A stretch of 64,000 nucleotides of DNA from contig NZ_FNGH01000004.1 of NCBI RefSeq assembly GCF_900102875.1, positions 124,001 through 188,000 on the forward strand. Direction: 5' to 3'. The position numbers and the translations under genes are program-made. Source of the stretch: Franzmannia pantelleriensis. GTDB lineage: Bacteria > Pseudomonadota > Gammaproteobacteria > Pseudomonadales > Halomonadaceae. The notes below the pieces were generated by a model. That model made no database searches. It was not told the DNA's origin and saw nothing but the letters and a program-made list of their open reading frames with translations. Below are positions 37,136 to 49,840 of the stretch, one piece after another; the first letter of the stretch is position 1; the number at the start of each line of letters is the position of its first letter.

Positions 37136-37581
37136 CGCTCCTGGATGACCTCCATGGGAAACACCCGCCCGCTGCGCGCATCGCGGATGCGGCGCATCAC
37201 CAGCGGGCTTCTCAGCCGGCCGGCGCGTTCCAGGTCTTCGATCTCGTCGAAGGTCAGCCAGTGAATGGCCAATACGTCGCGGTCTAGTTCGTTACCCAGG
37301 TGGGCCAGGGCCATGCCCACATAGCCGTGGCTGTGGAAGGTGGCGCCGTCCGGTGCGTGGTAGACGTAGAGTCCCAGGTAGTCGGTGATGCCGACCCGCC
37401 AGGCGGTCTCTTCACGGACTTCACGCTCGGCCGCCTCGAGCAGCCGTTCGTCGGGCTCGAGGTGGCCGGCGGGCTGGTTGAAGAGGGTGAAAGGGCCGCC
37501 GCGATCCTCTTCGACCAGCAGATAGCGCCCGGCGCGCTCGACCACGGTGGCGACCGTGACACGGGGGGACCAACGTTTCAT
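37132..37581 (-). CDS. nudJ: Nudix hydrolase, NudJ-like
   Basis: A 149-residue Nudix hydrolase. The Nudix box is seen in the segment starting GHLEPDERLLEAAEREVREET, except that the usual final Gly is Ala (ETAW instead of ETG). E. coli NudJ dephosphorylates thiamine pyrophosphate precursors and nucleoside di- and triphosphates. The start at 37581 overlaps the rluE stop by four bases; the same rluE-nudJ pairing exists in E. coli, which supports the name. Confidence 0.87.
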   Translation of the reverse strand: MKRWSPRVTVATVVERAGRYLLVEEDRGGPFTLFNQPAGHLEPDERLLEAAEREVREETAWRVGITDYLGLYVYHAPDGATFHSHGYVGMALAHLGNELDRDVLAIHWLTFDEIEDLERAGRLRSPLVMRRIRDARSGRVFPMEVIQER

Positions 37582-38174
37582 CGCGATTGACTCCGTGATG
37601 CGGGGCGTGCCCGGCCCGCGGGGCGGTTCGGTGCGTGCAGGGGCTCTTGGCGCCATTCACCGGGGGGCAGACCGTCGAGTCGCCAAGGGCCGATGGCCAC
37701 GCGTACCAGTCTCAGGGTCGGGTGGCCGACATGGGCGGTCATGCGTCGCACCTGGCGGTTGCGACCCTCGCTGATGGTCAGTTCCAGCCAGGTCGTCAGC
37801 GGATGCCGCCTGGGGTCCAGTGGTGGCTGACGCGCGGCCAGACCGCTGGCCTCGAGGCGTCGCACCTTGGCCGGTCGTGTCGGCCCATCCTTGAGCCGGA
37901 TGCCGTGGCGCAGGGCCTGCAGCGCGGCGTCGTCCGGCTCGCCCTCGACCTGGACGCGGTAGGTCTTGGGCTGCTTGTGGCGCGGATGGCTGATGCGATG
38001 GATCAGCGCGCCATCATCGGACAGCAGCAGCAGGCCTTCGGAGTCGTAGTCGAGGCGCCCGGCGGCGTACACCCCGGAAACGCCAAGGTAGTCTGCCAGG
38101 GTCGCGCGGCCCTCGCGATCGGTAAACTGCGAGAGCACCTGGAAAGGCTTATGCAATAGATAGAGGGTGCTCAT
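37578..38174 (-). CDS. rluE: 23S rRNA pseudouridine2457 synthase
   Basis: A 198-residue pseudouridine synthase of the RsuA/RluE family without an S4 domain. The catalytic Asp lies in the AAGRLDYDSEGLLLLSDDG motif, and the EGRNRQVRRM and RLVRVAIGPW motifs are typical. RluE modifies U2457 of 23S rRNA. The start at 38174 (MSTLYLLHKPFQVLSQF) gives the conserved N-terminus. It is divergent from the isocitrate dehydrogenase gene, as in E. coli. Confidence 0.93.
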   Translation of the reverse strand: MSTLYLLHKPFQVLSQFTDREGRATLADYLGVSGVYAAGRLDYDSEGLLLLSDDGALIHRISHPRHKQPKTYRVQVEGEPDDAALQALRHGIRLKDGPTRPAKVRRLEASGLAARQPPLDPRRHPLTTWLELTISEGRNRQVRRMTAHVGHPTLRLVRVAIGPWRLDGLPPGEWRQEPLHAPNRPAGRARPASRSQSR

Positions 38175-38205
38175 GTGACTCCGTGATTGGCGATGGAAAC
38201 GGTGA

Positions 38206-40650
<2,445 letters not shown>

Positions 40651-40671
40651 CGCCAGCGTCCGCTGAGGCAC

Positions 40672-40705
40672 AGGGCCCTCGTCCGCCTGGCGGCCGGGGG
40701 CCTTT
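40672..40705 (+). terminator. Intrinsic terminator of icd
   Basis: A GC-rich stem with one bulged base (AGG-CCCTCG pairing with CGGGGGCCT) followed by five T residues, 22 bp beyond the icd stop. The 257-bp gap to clpS has no other feature I can assign, apart from the possible upstream clpS starts. Confidence 0.8.
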
Positions 40706-40907
40706 TTGCGTGTGCCGCTGGCCTGGGCCTTGCAAGTCGCGTCCCGGGGACGCATTTATCACTGAGTAATGAACCCGCTGCCGTGAATGGCGTCGAAAGA
40801 GTGTGGCGCCAACGATGAGCAGACGTTATCGATGGACACGAATGTTTATGTACGAACACGATGAGCTCAGAGGGATCGGCGCCGCCCACCGCGCAGCCAC
40901 GCTGGGC

Positions 40908-41237
40908 ATGACGCGGCCGCCAGAATCGGATCCGCAGGAGGACGGTGACCTGGCGGTCAAGCCGGCCGATCCGGAACTGGCCAGGCCGCCGATGTATAAG
41001 GTAGTGCTGCACAACGACGACTTCACGCCGATGGAGTTTGTGGTCGAGGTGCTGCAGACCTTCTTTCACTTCGAGAGCGAGAAAGCCGTGCAGATCATGC
41101 TGGCGGTACATACACAGGGCAAGGCAACCTGCGGTGTGTTTACTCGCGACATTGCCGAAACCAAGAGTCACCAGGTCAACGAATACGCCCGCGAGTGCCA
41201 GCATCCGCTGCTGTGTGATATCGATGCGGCGGATTGA
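40908..41237 (+). CDS. clpS: ATP-dependent Clp protease adaptor ClpS
   Basis: A 109-residue adaptor that binds N-degron residues (Leu, Phe, Trp, Tyr) and hands substrates to ClpAP. The core [24 protein letters not shown] and the hydrophobic pocket region [19 protein letters not shown] are conserved. The start at 40908 gives the same N-terminal arm length as E. coli ClpS but has no clear ribosome site; in-frame starts at 40803, 40842 and 40848 would add 20-35 residues and none is clearly better. It lies 144 bp upstream of clpA. Confidence 0.9.
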   Translation: MTRPPESDPQEDGDLAVKPADPELARPPMYKVVLHNDDFTPMEFVVEVLQTFFHFESEKAVQIMLAVHTQGKATCGVFTRDIAETKSHQVNEYARECQHPLLCDIDAAD

Positions 41238-41381
41238 GTGACTACGCGACCGGTCGTTCGCATGCTGCGACCGGCAAGCGTTGGAACATCGAGCTTGCGA
41301 AACCCGTGAATGTGCCCGATGGTGAGAATACGGCCGAAATATTTGCCGATGTAAGCCCGAGGCGGCGAGAAGGGGACTGCC

Positions 41382-43658
41382 ATGCTGAGCAAAGAACTTG
41401 AACTGACCCTGAACACGGCCTTTACCGTGGCCCGGTCCAAGCGCCACGAATTCATGACCGTGGAGCACCTGCTGCTGGCTCTGCTGGACAATGCCTCTGC
41501 GGCAGATGTGCTACGAGCCTGCGGGGCCAACCTCGAAAAGCTGCGCTCCGACCTGCAGGATTTCATCAACTCCACCACGCCGCTGATTCCCGAGGATCAG
41601 GTCGACCGCGAGACGCAGCCGACGCTGGGGTTCCAGCGCGTCCTGCAGCGTGCGGTCTTCCACGTGCAATCCTCCGGCAAGAGCGAAGTCACCGGTGCCA
41701 ACGTATTGGTGGCGATCTTCTCCGAGCAGGAGAGTCAGGCAGTCTACTTCCTGAAGCAGCAGAATGTGGCGCGCGTGGATGCCGTCAACTACATCGCCCA
41801 CGGCATCTCCAAGGTGTCGGGGCATACCCAGAGCCCCTCGTCGGCGCCGTCATCGGATGCCGAAGAGGCCGAGGAGGGCGGTAGCGAAGGTGCCGCGCAC
41901 CCGCTTACCGGCTATGCCACTAACCTCAACGAGCAGGCCCGGTTGGGCAAGATCGATCCGTTGATCGGTCGTGACCATGAGCTCGAGCGGGTGGTGCAGA
42001 TCCTCGCCCGGCGTCGCAAGAACAACCCGCTGTTGGTCGGCGAGGCCGGCGTGGGCAAGACCGCCATTGCCGAAGGCCTGGCCAAGCGGGTCGTCGAGGA
42101 GGAAGTGCCCGACGTGATCGCCGATGCGGTGGTCTATTCGCTGGATATGGGCGCCTTGCTGGCCGGCACCAAGTACCGTGGCGACTTCGAGAAACGTCTC
42201 AAGAGCCTGCTGGCCGAGCTCAAGAAACAGCCCAACGCGGTGTTGTTCATTGACGAGATCCATACCGTGATCGGTGCCGGCGCGGCATCGGGCGGGGTGA
42301 TGGACGCCTCCAACCTGCTCAAGCCACTGCTCTCGTCGGGCGAGCTGCGCTGCATTGGCTCGACGACCTTCCAAGAGTTCCGCGGGATATTCGAGAAGGA
42401 TCGCGCCTTGGCGCGGCGTTTCCAGAAGGTCGATGTGATGGCGCCTTCGGTGGAGGACACCATTCGCATCCTCAAGGGGCTGCGCGGGCGTTTCGAGGAG
42501 CATCACAAGCTCAAGTACACCGATGGGGCTCTGGAGAGTGCGGCGCGCCTGGCGGATCGCTACATCAACGACCGGCACCTGCCTGACAAGGCCATCGACG
42601 TGATCGACGAGGCCGGCGCCCATCAGCGCCTGCTGCCGCCCGAAGTGCGGGTCGATACCATCGACGTTGATCAGGTCGAGGCGGTGGTGGCGTCGATCGC
42701 GCGGATTCCGCCGAAGAGCGTCTCCAGCTCCGACCGCAAGCTGCTCTCGAACCTCGAACGCGACCTCAAGATGCTGGTATTCGGCCAGGACGAGGCGATC
42801 ACTAGCCTGTCGGCGGCGATCAAGCTGTCGCGGGCAGGCCTGAAGTCGCCTGACAAGCCGGTGGGCAGCTTCCTGTTCTCAGGCCCCACCGGGGTCGGCA
42901 AGACCGAGGTGGCCAAGCAGTTGGCCTCGCTGATGGGCATCGAGCTGGTACGCTTCGACATGTCCGAGTACATGGAGCGCCACACCGTATCGCGGCTGAT
43001 CGGCGCGCCTCCTGGCTATGTTGGCTACGACCAGGGCGGCCTGCTGACCGAGGCGATCACCAAGCAGCCGCACTGCGTGCTGCTGCTCGACGAGATCGAG
43101 AAGGCGCACCCCGAGGTTTTCAATCTGCTGCTGCAGGTGATGGACCACGGTCGCCTGACCGATAACAACGGCCGCGAGGCGGATTTCCGTCACGTGATCC
43201 TGATCATGACCTCCAACGCTGGCGCCGAACAGATCGCACGGCGCTCGATCGGTTTCCAGACCCAGGATCACTCCACCGATGGCATGGAGGTGATTCGCAA
43301 GACCTTCACCCCCGAGTTCCGCAATCGTCTCGACGGCATCATCCAGTTCCACGGTCTGGCTCCAGAGGTGGTGCGCAACGTGGTCGACAAGTTCCTGGTC
43401 GAACTACAGGCCCAGCTCGACGAGAAGCGGGTACAGCTCGACGTCGACGAAGCGGCGCGTACCTGGCTTGCCGAGCAGGGCTACGATCCGGAGATGGGGG
43501 CGCGGCCGATGGCACGCCTGATACAGGAGAAGCTCAAGAAACCGCTGGCCGAGCTGATCCTGTTCGGCGAACTGGCCGAGCACGGTGGCGTGGTGCATGT
43601 CACCCTGGAGGAGGACAGCAACGAACTGCGGCTGGAAACCGAGGCCGAGCTGGCCTGA
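41382..43658 (+). CDS. clpA: ATP-dependent Clp protease ATP-binding subunit ClpA
   Basis: A 758-residue double-AAA+ unfoldase, equal in length to E. coli ClpA. The N-terminal ClpS-binding domain (1-140) is followed by AAA-1 with Walker A GEAGVGKT and AAA-2 with GPTGVGKT. It unfolds substrates and threads them into ClpP. It follows clpS on the same strand, and aat and bpt nearby supply N-degron tags. Confidence 0.97.
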   Translation: MLSKELELTLNTAFTVARSKRHEFMTVEHLLLALLDNASAADVLRACGANLEKLRSDLQDFINSTTPLIPEDQVDRETQPTLGFQRVLQRAVFHVQSSGKSEVTGANVLVAIFSEQESQAVYFLKQQNVARVDAVNYIAHGISKVSGHTQSPSSAPSSDAEEAEEGGSEGAAHPLTGYATNLNEQARLGKIDPLIGRDHELERVVQILARRRKNNPLLVGEAGVGKTAIAEGLAKRVVEEEVPDVIADAVVYSLDMGALLAGTKYRGDFEKRLKSLLAELKKQPNAVLFIDEIHTVIGAGAASGGVMDASNLLKPLLSSGELRCIGSTTFQEFRGIFEKDRALARRFQKVDVMAPSVEDTIRILKGLRGRFEEHHKLKYTDGALESAARLADRYINDRHLPDKAIDVIDEAGAHQRLLPPEVRVDTIDVDQVEAVVASIARIPPKSVSSSDRKLLSNLERDLKMLVFGQDEAITSLSAAIKLSRAGLKSPDKPVGSFLFSGPTGVGKTEVAKQLASLMGIELVRFDMSEYMERHTVSRLIGAPPGYVGYDQGGLLTEAITKQPHCVLLLDEIEKAHPEVFNLLLQVMDHGRLTDNNGREADFRHVILIMTSNAGAEQIARRSIGFQTQDHSTDGMEVIRKTFTPEFRNRLDGIIQFHGLAPEVVRNVVDKFLVELQAQLDEKRVQLDVDEAARTWLAEQGYDPEMGARPMARLIQEKLKKPLAELILFGELAEHGGVVHVTLEEDSNELRLETEAELA

Positions 43659-43713
43659 ACGATCGGCGACCGGCAATGCCGGTCGCACGCAGCGCGTTTC
43701 CACACAACACCGG

Positions 43714-43745
43714 CGCCCTGTCACATGACGGGGCGTCGCGCTTTT
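43714..43745 (+). terminator. Terminator downstream of clpA
   Basis: A 10-bp stem with one G-T pair (43714-43723 with 43726-43735) followed by a T4 run. A second hairpin without a T-run, GCGACCGGC/GCCGGTCGC (43666-43686), lies closer to the stop. Together they probably end the clpSA transcript. Confidence 0.6.
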
Positions 43746-43834
43746 GGGAAGTCGCTAGCTCAGCCGTGCGCTAACGGGCGCACGCGGTTCCAAGAGGTGG
43801 CGCAGAGCCGGTGGCGGGCAGGCGCGGGGCGCAC

Positions 43835-44053
43835 TCAGCGTGAGCGGTAGACGATGCGGCCCTTGGAAAGGTCGTAGGGCGTCAGCTCGACCTTGACTTT
43901 GTCGCCGGTCAGGATGCGGATGTAGTTCTTGCGCATCTTGCCGGAGATGTGCGCGGTGACCACGTGGCCGTTTTCCAGCTCGACGCGGAACATGGTGTTT
44001 GGAAGGGTATCGACGACGACACCTTCCATTTCGATATGGTCTTCACGTGCCAT
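43835..44053 (-). CDS. infA: Translation initiation factor IF-1
   Basis: A 72-residue OB-fold protein, exactly the family length, that occupies the ribosomal A site during initiation. The sequence [22 protein letters not shown] and the basic end KGRIVYRSR are highly conserved. The start at 44053 is fixed by this; a longer frame upstream is not used. It is 85 bp downstream of bpt on the same strand. Confidence 0.98.
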   Translation of the reverse strand: MAREDHIEMEGVVVDTLPNTMFRVELENGHVVTAHISGKMRKNYIRILTGDKVKVELTPYDLSKGRIVYRSR

Positions 44054-44138
44054 ATGAGGCGGTTCCTCGTGCTTGGTGTTGGTCAACAAGATAGCGCGAT
44101 ATTGTGCCGCAAGCCGCCCGACAAGGCAAAAAAGCCGC

Positions 44139-44876
44139 TCATAATGGAATTTCGCGCCGCCAGTGGCGGCCGTGCAGGTACTCCAGCGGCTGAAAACTGC
44201 GCTTATAGTTCATTTTGCGGCATTCGCGAATCCAGTAGCCGAGATACACGTGGGGGAGATCTCGGCGACGGGCCAGCTCCACCAGGGTCAGCACCGCATA
44301 GCTGCCTAGCGAGCGTCGCTCGAAGGCCGGGGCGGGGTCGAAGAAGGTATAGATTGCCGACAGCCCGTGCCCCAGTAGATCGATGGCGGCGACTGCCACC
44401 AGTCGCCCCTCGAGGCGAAACTCGAGCAGCCGCGCATAGGGGTGATCGAGGGTCAGAAAGGTACGGTACTGCTCATGGCTGGGCGGGTACATGTCGCCGT
44501 CGGCGTGGCGTTCGCGAATGTAGCGCGAATATAGGCCATAGTGCTCGGCATCGAAGCGCGCCGGACGCTCGTGCAGGGTCAGGTCGGCATTGCGCCGCAT
44601 CAGCTTGCGCTGGCTACGGCTGGGGGTGAAGTCGGCAACCGGGATACGCACCGAGACACAGGCGTTGCAGGCATCGCAGTGGGGTCGATAGAGGTGCCGT
44701 CCGCTACGCCGAAAACCCAGCAGAGCCAGCGCATCATAGACGCCCTGGCCGGGTGACTCTTGGGGGTCGAGAAACAGCGTGGTGGCTTCGCGTTTCTCGA
44801 GATAGCTGCAGGCATGCGGGACCGTCAGAAAGAAACGCAGATCCCGCGTTGGCTGCCGAGGCGTATTACTGCTCAC
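44139..44876 (-). CDS. bpt: Aspartate/glutamate leucyltransferase (Bpt)
   Basis: A 245-residue ATE1-type aminoacyl-tRNA-protein transferase. It adds Leu to N-terminal Asp or Glu of proteins, making them ClpS substrates. The N-terminal cysteine motif [18 protein letters not shown] and the [17 protein letters not shown] segment are characteristic. E. coli lacks bpt; Vibrio and Pseudomonas have it. It overlaps aat by 11 bp, and clpS and clpA are 2-4 kb away. Confidence 0.94.
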   Translation of the reverse strand: MSSNTPRQPTRDLRFFLTVPHACSYLEKREATTLFLDPQESPGQGVYDALALLGFRRSGRHLYRPHCDACNACVSVRIPVADFTPSRSQRKLMRRNADLTLHERPARFDAEHYGLYSRYIRERHADGDMYPPSHEQYRTFLTLDHPYARLLEFRLEGRLVAVAAIDLLGHGLSAIYTFFDPAPAFERRSLGSYAVLTLVELARRRDLPHVYLGYWIRECRKMNYKRSFQPLEYLHGRHWRREIPL

Positions 44877-45567
44877 TGTCGCCCTCTCCTAGCGGGTGAA
44901 AGGCCGTTGGGTCGGCCTGTGCATACTGCTCAAGATAGTCGAGGAACGCCGGCCGAGCGATGTCCCGAGCGCCCAGGCTGGCCAGGTGAGCGGTATGCAT
45001 CTGGCAGTCGATCAATCCGCCACCGCTCGCCTCGAGGCGCCTGGCCAGGGTGACCAGTGCCACCTTCGAGGCATCGCGTTCCCGCGAGAACATCGACTCG
45101 CCGAAGAACATCCGGCCGATGGCGACGCCGTAGAGGCCACCGACCAGCGCATCGCCCTGCCATACCTCTACCGAATGGGCGTGGCCGAGGCGGTGCAGTG
45201 CCAGATAGGCGTGGCGCATCTCGTCGGTGATCCAGGTGCCTTCGTGTGCGGCGCGGCTCTCGGCGCAAGCGGCGATGACCTCGGTAAAGGCGCGGTCGAC
45301 GCTGGTCGAGAAGCCGCCGTTGCGTAGCCGCTTGGCCAGGCTGCGACGCACCTTGAGCTCGCTGGGAAACAGCACCATGCGAGGATCGGGGCTCCACCAT
45401 AGGATCGGCTGGTCGTCGCTGTACCAGGGGAAGATACCGCGGCGGTAGGCTGCCAGCAGCCACGCCGGCGTCAGGGCGCCGCCGGCGGCCAGCAGGCCGT
45501 CGGGATCGTCGAGCGCGGTGTCGGTCGGTGGAAACTGAATCGGCGTCGGGGGCAGCCAGGGCAGCAT
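44866..45567 (-). CDS. aat: Leucyl/phenylalanyl-tRNA--protein transferase
   Basis: A 233-residue transferase that adds Leu or Phe to N-terminal Arg or Lys of proteins, marking them for ClpS-ClpAP. The motifs [19 protein letters not shown] and [14 protein letters not shown] are diagnostic. The start at 45567 ([14 protein letters not shown]) matches other Aat proteins; an upstream ATG at 45603 adds 12 unrelated residues. Neither has a strong ribosome site. It is the first gene of aat-bpt(-infA), and divergent from ftsK. Confidence 0.95.
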   Translation of the reverse strand: MLPWLPPTPIQFPPTDTALDDPDGLLAAGGALTPAWLLAAYRRGIFPWYSDDQPILWWSPDPRMVLFPSELKVRRSLAKRLRNGGFSTSVDRAFTEVIAACAESRAAHEGTWITDEMRHAYLALHRLGHAHSVEVWQGDALVGGLYGVAIGRMFFGESMFSRERDASKVALVTLARRLEASGGGLIDCQMHTAHLASLGARDIARPAFLDYLEQYAQADPTAFHPLGEGDSEQ

Positions 45568-45748
45568 CGGTGAACAGGGTCTGTGTTGGAAGCGGACAAC
45601 CATTATTGACCATGGCTGGGGCGGGGGTCATCCCCGCGGTGGCGCTGTCGCCGATTCCCTACTGTGATGCAGCGTATTGGCTCGGTATGATGGCGCCATT
45701 GCGTGACCATGGACGACGCCGTGACAGGCGTACAAGGGGGAAGGCCGC

Positions 45749-48700
45749 TTGAGTGTCAAGAAGAGAGCCAGCGGTCGCCGGACTACGGCGACCCAGGCCA
45801 GCGGGAGGGCCAGTCAGGCCAAGGACAGGGCGCGCCGCGTCGGTTTGAAATTACAGGGTGCCAGCCGTGAAGGCGTGGTGATCATATTGCTGGCCGGCTG
45901 CGTGTTTCTGCTGCTGGCCTTGTTCAGCTACCAGTCCGGCGATCCGGGGTGGTCGCACAGCGGCCCGGAAACCGCGGTTGGCAACTGGATGGGGCCGGTC
46001 GGCGCCTGGCTGTCCGACGTGTTGTATTCGCTGTTCGGCGCCAGCGCGCTGTGGTGGCCGGGCATGCTGGGCTTCGCCGCCTGGTGGCTGGTTCGCTCGC
46101 GCCAGGTACGCTTCGAGTGGGACACCACCGCGTTGGCGGTCAAGGCTGCTGGCCTGGTGCTGCTGCTGCTGGGCACCACGACGCTGGGGGCGCTGCATTT
46201 TTACAGCCCCTACAGCGGCCTGCCCTACGCCTCGGGGGGGATTCTCGGCGAGGGGTTGGTCGCTGGACTCTATCCGCTGGTCGGCGCACACGGCACGACG
46301 TTACTGGCGATGGTCGCGATCCTCTGCGGCTTTCCGCTGTTTACCGGCCTCTCCTGGCTGACGGTGATGGACGAGCTGGGCCGCCAGCTGTTTCGACTCA
46401 TCGGCTGGGTCTGGAGCCAGCTGGGCGGCGCCAAGGATCACTGGCTGGTGCGCCGCGAGCAGGCCCGTGATGCCAAGCGCAGCGATGAAGAGGCCAAGTC
46501 CGATGTTGACGTCGATGAAACCGACGACGCGCCGGTGCGCCGCTGGTGGCAGCGCCTGCTGCCCGGGCGAGGTGGTGACAGCATGCCCGAGGTGACATCA
46601 GATGCGGCGCCCTCACGCGACGAGACGCGCCGTGAGCCGGGCTTTGGCGACGACGGCAAGACCGATATTCCCTGGGAAGTGCCGGCGCATACCCCCTCGG
46701 CCAAGCGCCCTGAGGCGGCTTACAGCACTCAGGTGGCGGCGGCTCCCCATCAGGCTGCCTGGACCGGCACGGCCTCTGCCGCTAGCGCTGCGGCCAGCGA
46801 GACGCCGCTGCGCCCGGACACCGATGAGCCCTCCTGGGCGGGCATGTCGCTGAGCGCTCAGCGCGATGATGCGCCCAGCCCCGCCGTGTCCGAGCCGGCG
46901 CCTCCCGAGCCGCCGCCCAGTGCTGATGACGAGCAGGACGCTGACGACGATAGGCCGGCGCAGGGTTGGGCTTCATCGGGCTCGTCACCGCACTCGCCTG
47001 CACGTAGCGACAAGCGCGAGCCCAGCCTGGTCAGTTGGCGCGACGCCGATTGGGACGACGACGCCGACGAGCCGCGTCTGTCATGGTCCGATCTTGACCA
47101 GCCTGGCGAAGCGCCGCGCGTCAGCGACGCTGTGGATGATGTGGCAGATGCCGATGAAACGTCGCCGGGCGTCGAGCCCCAGCCGGCTCCCGAGCCAGAG
47201 CGCCCCCCGGTCGAGGCGCCGCGGGTGGCCAGTGCCGAACAGGGCCGTGCGGCGGCTGACGAACCCAGTGGGCCGGCGCTGTGGACCGTGGAGCACTTGC
47301 AGAACCAGCGCCCGCAGTTCAGCGAGGTCACCGAGCCCGACGGCGAGCTGCCCAGCCTGCGGCTGCTGACGCCGCCGGAGCCGCATCAGCCCAACTACAC
47401 CCAGGAGCAGCTGGCGAGCATGGCCGAGCTGCTCGAGACGCGGCTGCGTGAGTACGGGGTCAAGGCCGAGGTGGTGGAAACCTGGCCGGGGCCGGTAATC
47501 ACGCGCTTCGAGATCAAGCCCGCCGCCGGGGTCAAGGTCTCCAAGATCAGCAATCTGGCCAAGGACCTGGCGCGCTCGCTGATGGTCAAGAGCGTGCGAG
47601 TGGTGGAGATCATCCCCGGCAAGCCGACCGTGGGCATCGAGATCCCCAACCCCAAGCGCGCCATGATCCGCCTGCGCGAGGTGATCGACTCCGACCGCTA
47701 CCAGCATGAGGCCTCGGCGCTGACCCTGGCACTGGGTCAGGACATCGGCGGTGCACCGGTGGTGGCCAACCTCGGCAAGATGCCGCACCTGCTGGTAGCC
47801 GGCACCACCGGCTCGGGCAAGTCGGTGGGGGTCAACGCGATGTTGATCTCGATGCTGCTCAAGGGCACCCCCGACGAGGTGCGCATGATCATGGTCGATC
47901 CCAAGATGCTCGAGCTGTCGGTCTACGACGGCATTCCGCACTTGTTGGCGCCGGTGGTCACTGACATGAAGGAGGCCGCCAACGCGCTGCGCTGGTGTGT
48001 GGCCGAAATGGAGCGCCGCTACAAGCTGATGGCGGCCATGGGGGTGCGCAATATCGCCGGCTTCAACGCCAAGCTAGACGAGGCCGAGCGCGCCGGTGCC
48101 CAGGTCGCCGACCCGCTGTGGGAGCCGCAGCCGTGGCAGATGCACGAGACGCCGCCGGTGCTCGAGAAGCTGCCCTACATCGTGGTAGTGATCGACGAGT
48201 TCGCCGACATGTTCATGATCGTCGGCAAAAAGGTCGAAGAGCTTATCGCGCGGCTGGCGCAGAAGGCGCGGGCCGCCGGCATCCACTTGATTCTGGCCAC
48301 CCAGCGCCCCTCGGTGGACGTGGTCACTGGCCTGATCAAGGCCAACATACCCACCCGCATGGCGTTCCAGGTGTCCTCCCGGGTCGATTCGCGCACCATC
48401 CTCGACCAGGGCGGTGCCGAGAACCTGCTGGGGCATGGTGACATGCTTTACCTGCCGGCCGGCTCAGGCCTGCCGACCCGGGTGCACGGGGCCTTCGTCG
48501 ACGATGATGAGGTACACCGTATCGTCGAGGACTGGAAACGCCGCGGCGAGCCCGAATACATCGAGGAGATCCTCTCCGGTGGTGTGTCCGCCGATGCCTT
48601 GACCGGGCTCGAGGCCGAGGGCGGCGGCGACGGTGACGATGCCGAGCAGGACGCTCTCTACGACGAGGCGGTGATGTTCGTCACCGAGTCGCGCCGGGCC

Positions 48701-48847
48701 TCGATCTCGGCAGTGCAGCGGCGCTTCAAGATCGGCTACAACCGCGCTGCGCGGCTGGTCGAGGCGATGGAGTCGGCCGGGGTGGTGTCGTCGATGGGCA
48801 GTAACGGCAGCCGCGAGGTGCTGGCCGGCCCGCCCGCCGGTGACTGA
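45749..48847 (+). CDS. ftsK: DNA translocase FtsK
   Basis: A 1032-residue septal DNA pump. The N-terminal four-helix membrane domain (about 30-215) is followed by a long Pro/Asp/Glu-rich linker (about 230-510) and a RecA-like motor with Walker A GTTGSGKS near residue 685, ending in a C-terminal winged-helix gamma domain ([21 protein letters not shown]) that reads polar KOPS sites and activates XerD. It uses a TTG start at 45749 preceded by AAGGGGGAAGG. The linker is shorter than in E. coli FtsK (1329). Confidence 0.95.
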   Translation: MSVKKRASGRRTTATQASGRASQAKDRARRVGLKLQGASREGVVIILLAGCVFLLLALFSYQSGDPGWSHSGPETAVGNWMGPVGAWLSDVLYSLFGASALWWPGMLGFAAWWLVRSRQVRFEWDTTALAVKAAGLVLLLLGTTTLGALHFYSPYSGLPYASGGILGEGLVAGLYPLVGAHGTTLLAMVAILCGFPLFTGLSWLTVMDELGRQLFRLIGWVWSQLGGAKDHWLVRREQARDAKRSDEEAKSDVDVDETDDAPVRRWWQRLLPGRGGDSMPEVTSDAAPSRDETRREPGFGDDGKTDIPWEVPAHTPSAKRPEAAYSTQVAAAPHQAAWTGTASAASAAASETPLRPDTDEPSWAGMSLSAQRDDAPSPAVSEPAPPEPPPSADDEQDADDDRPAQGWASSGSSPHSPARSDKREPSLVSWRDADWDDDADEPRLSWSDLDQPGEAPRVSDAVDDVADADETSPGVEPQPAPEPERPPVEAPRVASAEQGRAAADEPSGPALWTVEHLQNQRPQFSEVTEPDGELPSLRLLTPPEPHQPNYTQEQLASMAELLETRLREYGVKAEVVETWPGPVITRFEIKPAAGVKVSKISNLAKDLARSLMVKSVRVVEIIPGKPTVGIEIPNPKRAMIRLREVIDSDRYQHEASALTLALGQDIGGAPVVANLGKMPHLLVAGTTGSGKSVGVNAMLISMLLKGTPDEVRMIMVDPKMLELSVYDGIPHLLAPVVTDMKEAANALRWCVAEMERRYKLMAAMGVRNIAGFNAKLDEAERAGAQVADPLWEPQPWQMHETPPVLEKLPYIVVVIDEFADMFMIVGKKVEELIARLAQKARAAGIHLILATQRPSVDVVTGLIKANIPTRMAFQVSSRVDSRTILDQGGAENLLGHGDMLYLPAGSGLPTRVHGAFVDDDEVHRIVEDWKRRGEPEYIEEILSGGVSADALTGLEAEGGGDGDDAEQDALYDEAVMFVTESRRASISAVQRRFKIGYNRAARLVEAMESAGVVSSMGSNGSREVLAGPPAGD

Positions 48848-48967
48848 GGAAAGCATGCAGCAATCATGGAAGCGCTGGCCGTCGTGCAACGCTCGCAACG
48901 CCGCGCTGTCCATGAGTCGGGAATACAACATCGCCGCGCTCTGAAGGTTCGGCGTAAGGGAGTGAGA

Positions 48968-49597
48968 ATGAAACTGAAGACATCGCTGCTGGCCCTGTCG
49001 CTGACGGCTGCCATGCCCCTCACCGCACTGGCCGACGATGGCGCCGAGCGCCTCACCGACCTGCTCGATTCGTTGGAAACCTATACGGCCGACTTCGAGC
49101 AGCAGATCCTCGATGGCAGCGGTCAGCGCCTCCAGGAAGCGCGCGGTCAGATGTGGCTGTCGCGTCCCGGCAAGTTCCGCTGGGAAGTGGACGCGCCCTA
49201 TCGCCAGGAAGTGGTGTCAGATGGTGATGAGGTCTTCCTGCATGATCCGGACCTCGAGCAGGTCACGGTGCAGGCGCTGGATACCCGCGTCACCCATACG
49301 CCGGCACTGCTGCTCTCGGGCAGCGCCGCCCAGCTGACCGACAGCTATGAGGTGAGCCACCAGCAGCAGGGTGATACCGAGACCTTTACGCTGGTGCCGC
49401 GCGGCGCCGATACGCTGTTCGAGGAGCTCAAGATGACCTTCTACGGCGAGCGCTTCGGTGCCCTGCAGATGAACGACAGCACCGGTCAGCGCACCGCCAT
49501 CGAGTTCAGCAATATCGAGGTCAACGGCAGCATCGATGAGGCCCACTTCGTATTCGAGATCCCCGATAATGTTGATGTGATCCGCGACGATCACTGA
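48968..49597 (+). CDS. lolA: Outer-membrane lipoprotein carrier LolA
   Basis: A 209-residue periplasmic chaperone that carries lipoproteins from LolCDE to LolB. A signal peptide (1-22, ending PLTALA) precedes the mature chain, and the family pattern YTADFEQQILDGSGQ plus LSRPGKFRWEVDAPYRQ is clear. The start at 48968 follows AAGGGAG. It follows ftsK by 120 bp, the usual ftsK-lolA order. rarA, which commonly comes next, is displaced by 6 kb here. Confidence 0.96.
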   Translation: MKLKTSLLALSLTAAMPLTALADDGAERLTDLLDSLETYTADFEQQILDGSGQRLQEARGQMWLSRPGKFRWEVDAPYRQEVVSDGDEVFLHDPDLEQVTVQALDTRVTHTPALLLSGSAAQLTDSYEVSHQQQGDTETFTLVPRGADTLFEELKMTFYGERFGALQMNDSTGQRTAIEFSNIEVNGSIDEAHFVFEIPDNVDVIRDDH

Positions 49598-49634
49598 CCG
49601 CGCCAAGCTATAAGCGCCTAGCGCCCAGCAAGTC

Positions 49635-49673
49635 AGCAAGCCCCCGCCGGAGCGAATTCGGCGGGGGCTTGCT
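49635..49673 (+). terminator. Terminator of lolA
   Basis: A perfect 15-bp stem (49635-49649 with 49659-49673) and 9-base loop, followed by a short T-rich stretch, 37 bp past lolA. It separates the housekeeping genes from the type VI cassette. Confidence 0.82.
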
Positions 49674-49840
49674 GGTTCTCATCAGCTGTCCTTCTGAATT
49701 TTTTGTAAGTTATTTCCTACATCGCGCTAGGAAAACGCCCACAGATACCCGCCGCTGGGATTAGTATCCTTGCCGCACCAAAATTTCTGCTTCTCTAATA
49801 AATCCATCCTAGTGGCATGTTCCAGACGCAGGGAGGCGTG
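49674..49840 (+). promoter_or_regulatory. AT-rich promoter region of the vgrG cassette
   Basis: The 167 bp before vgrG become AT-rich (49690-49810) compared with flanking genes and include TTTTTTGTAAGTT and an AAAATTT stretch. This is where the cassette promoter must lie. I could not assign -35/-10 or a sigma-54 motif. Confidence 0.45.

Noticed and set aside
43740-43834. Possible tRNA near infA
   Set aside because: No T-loop TTCGA-type motif or cloverleaf could be built; no tRNA was found anywhere in the window.
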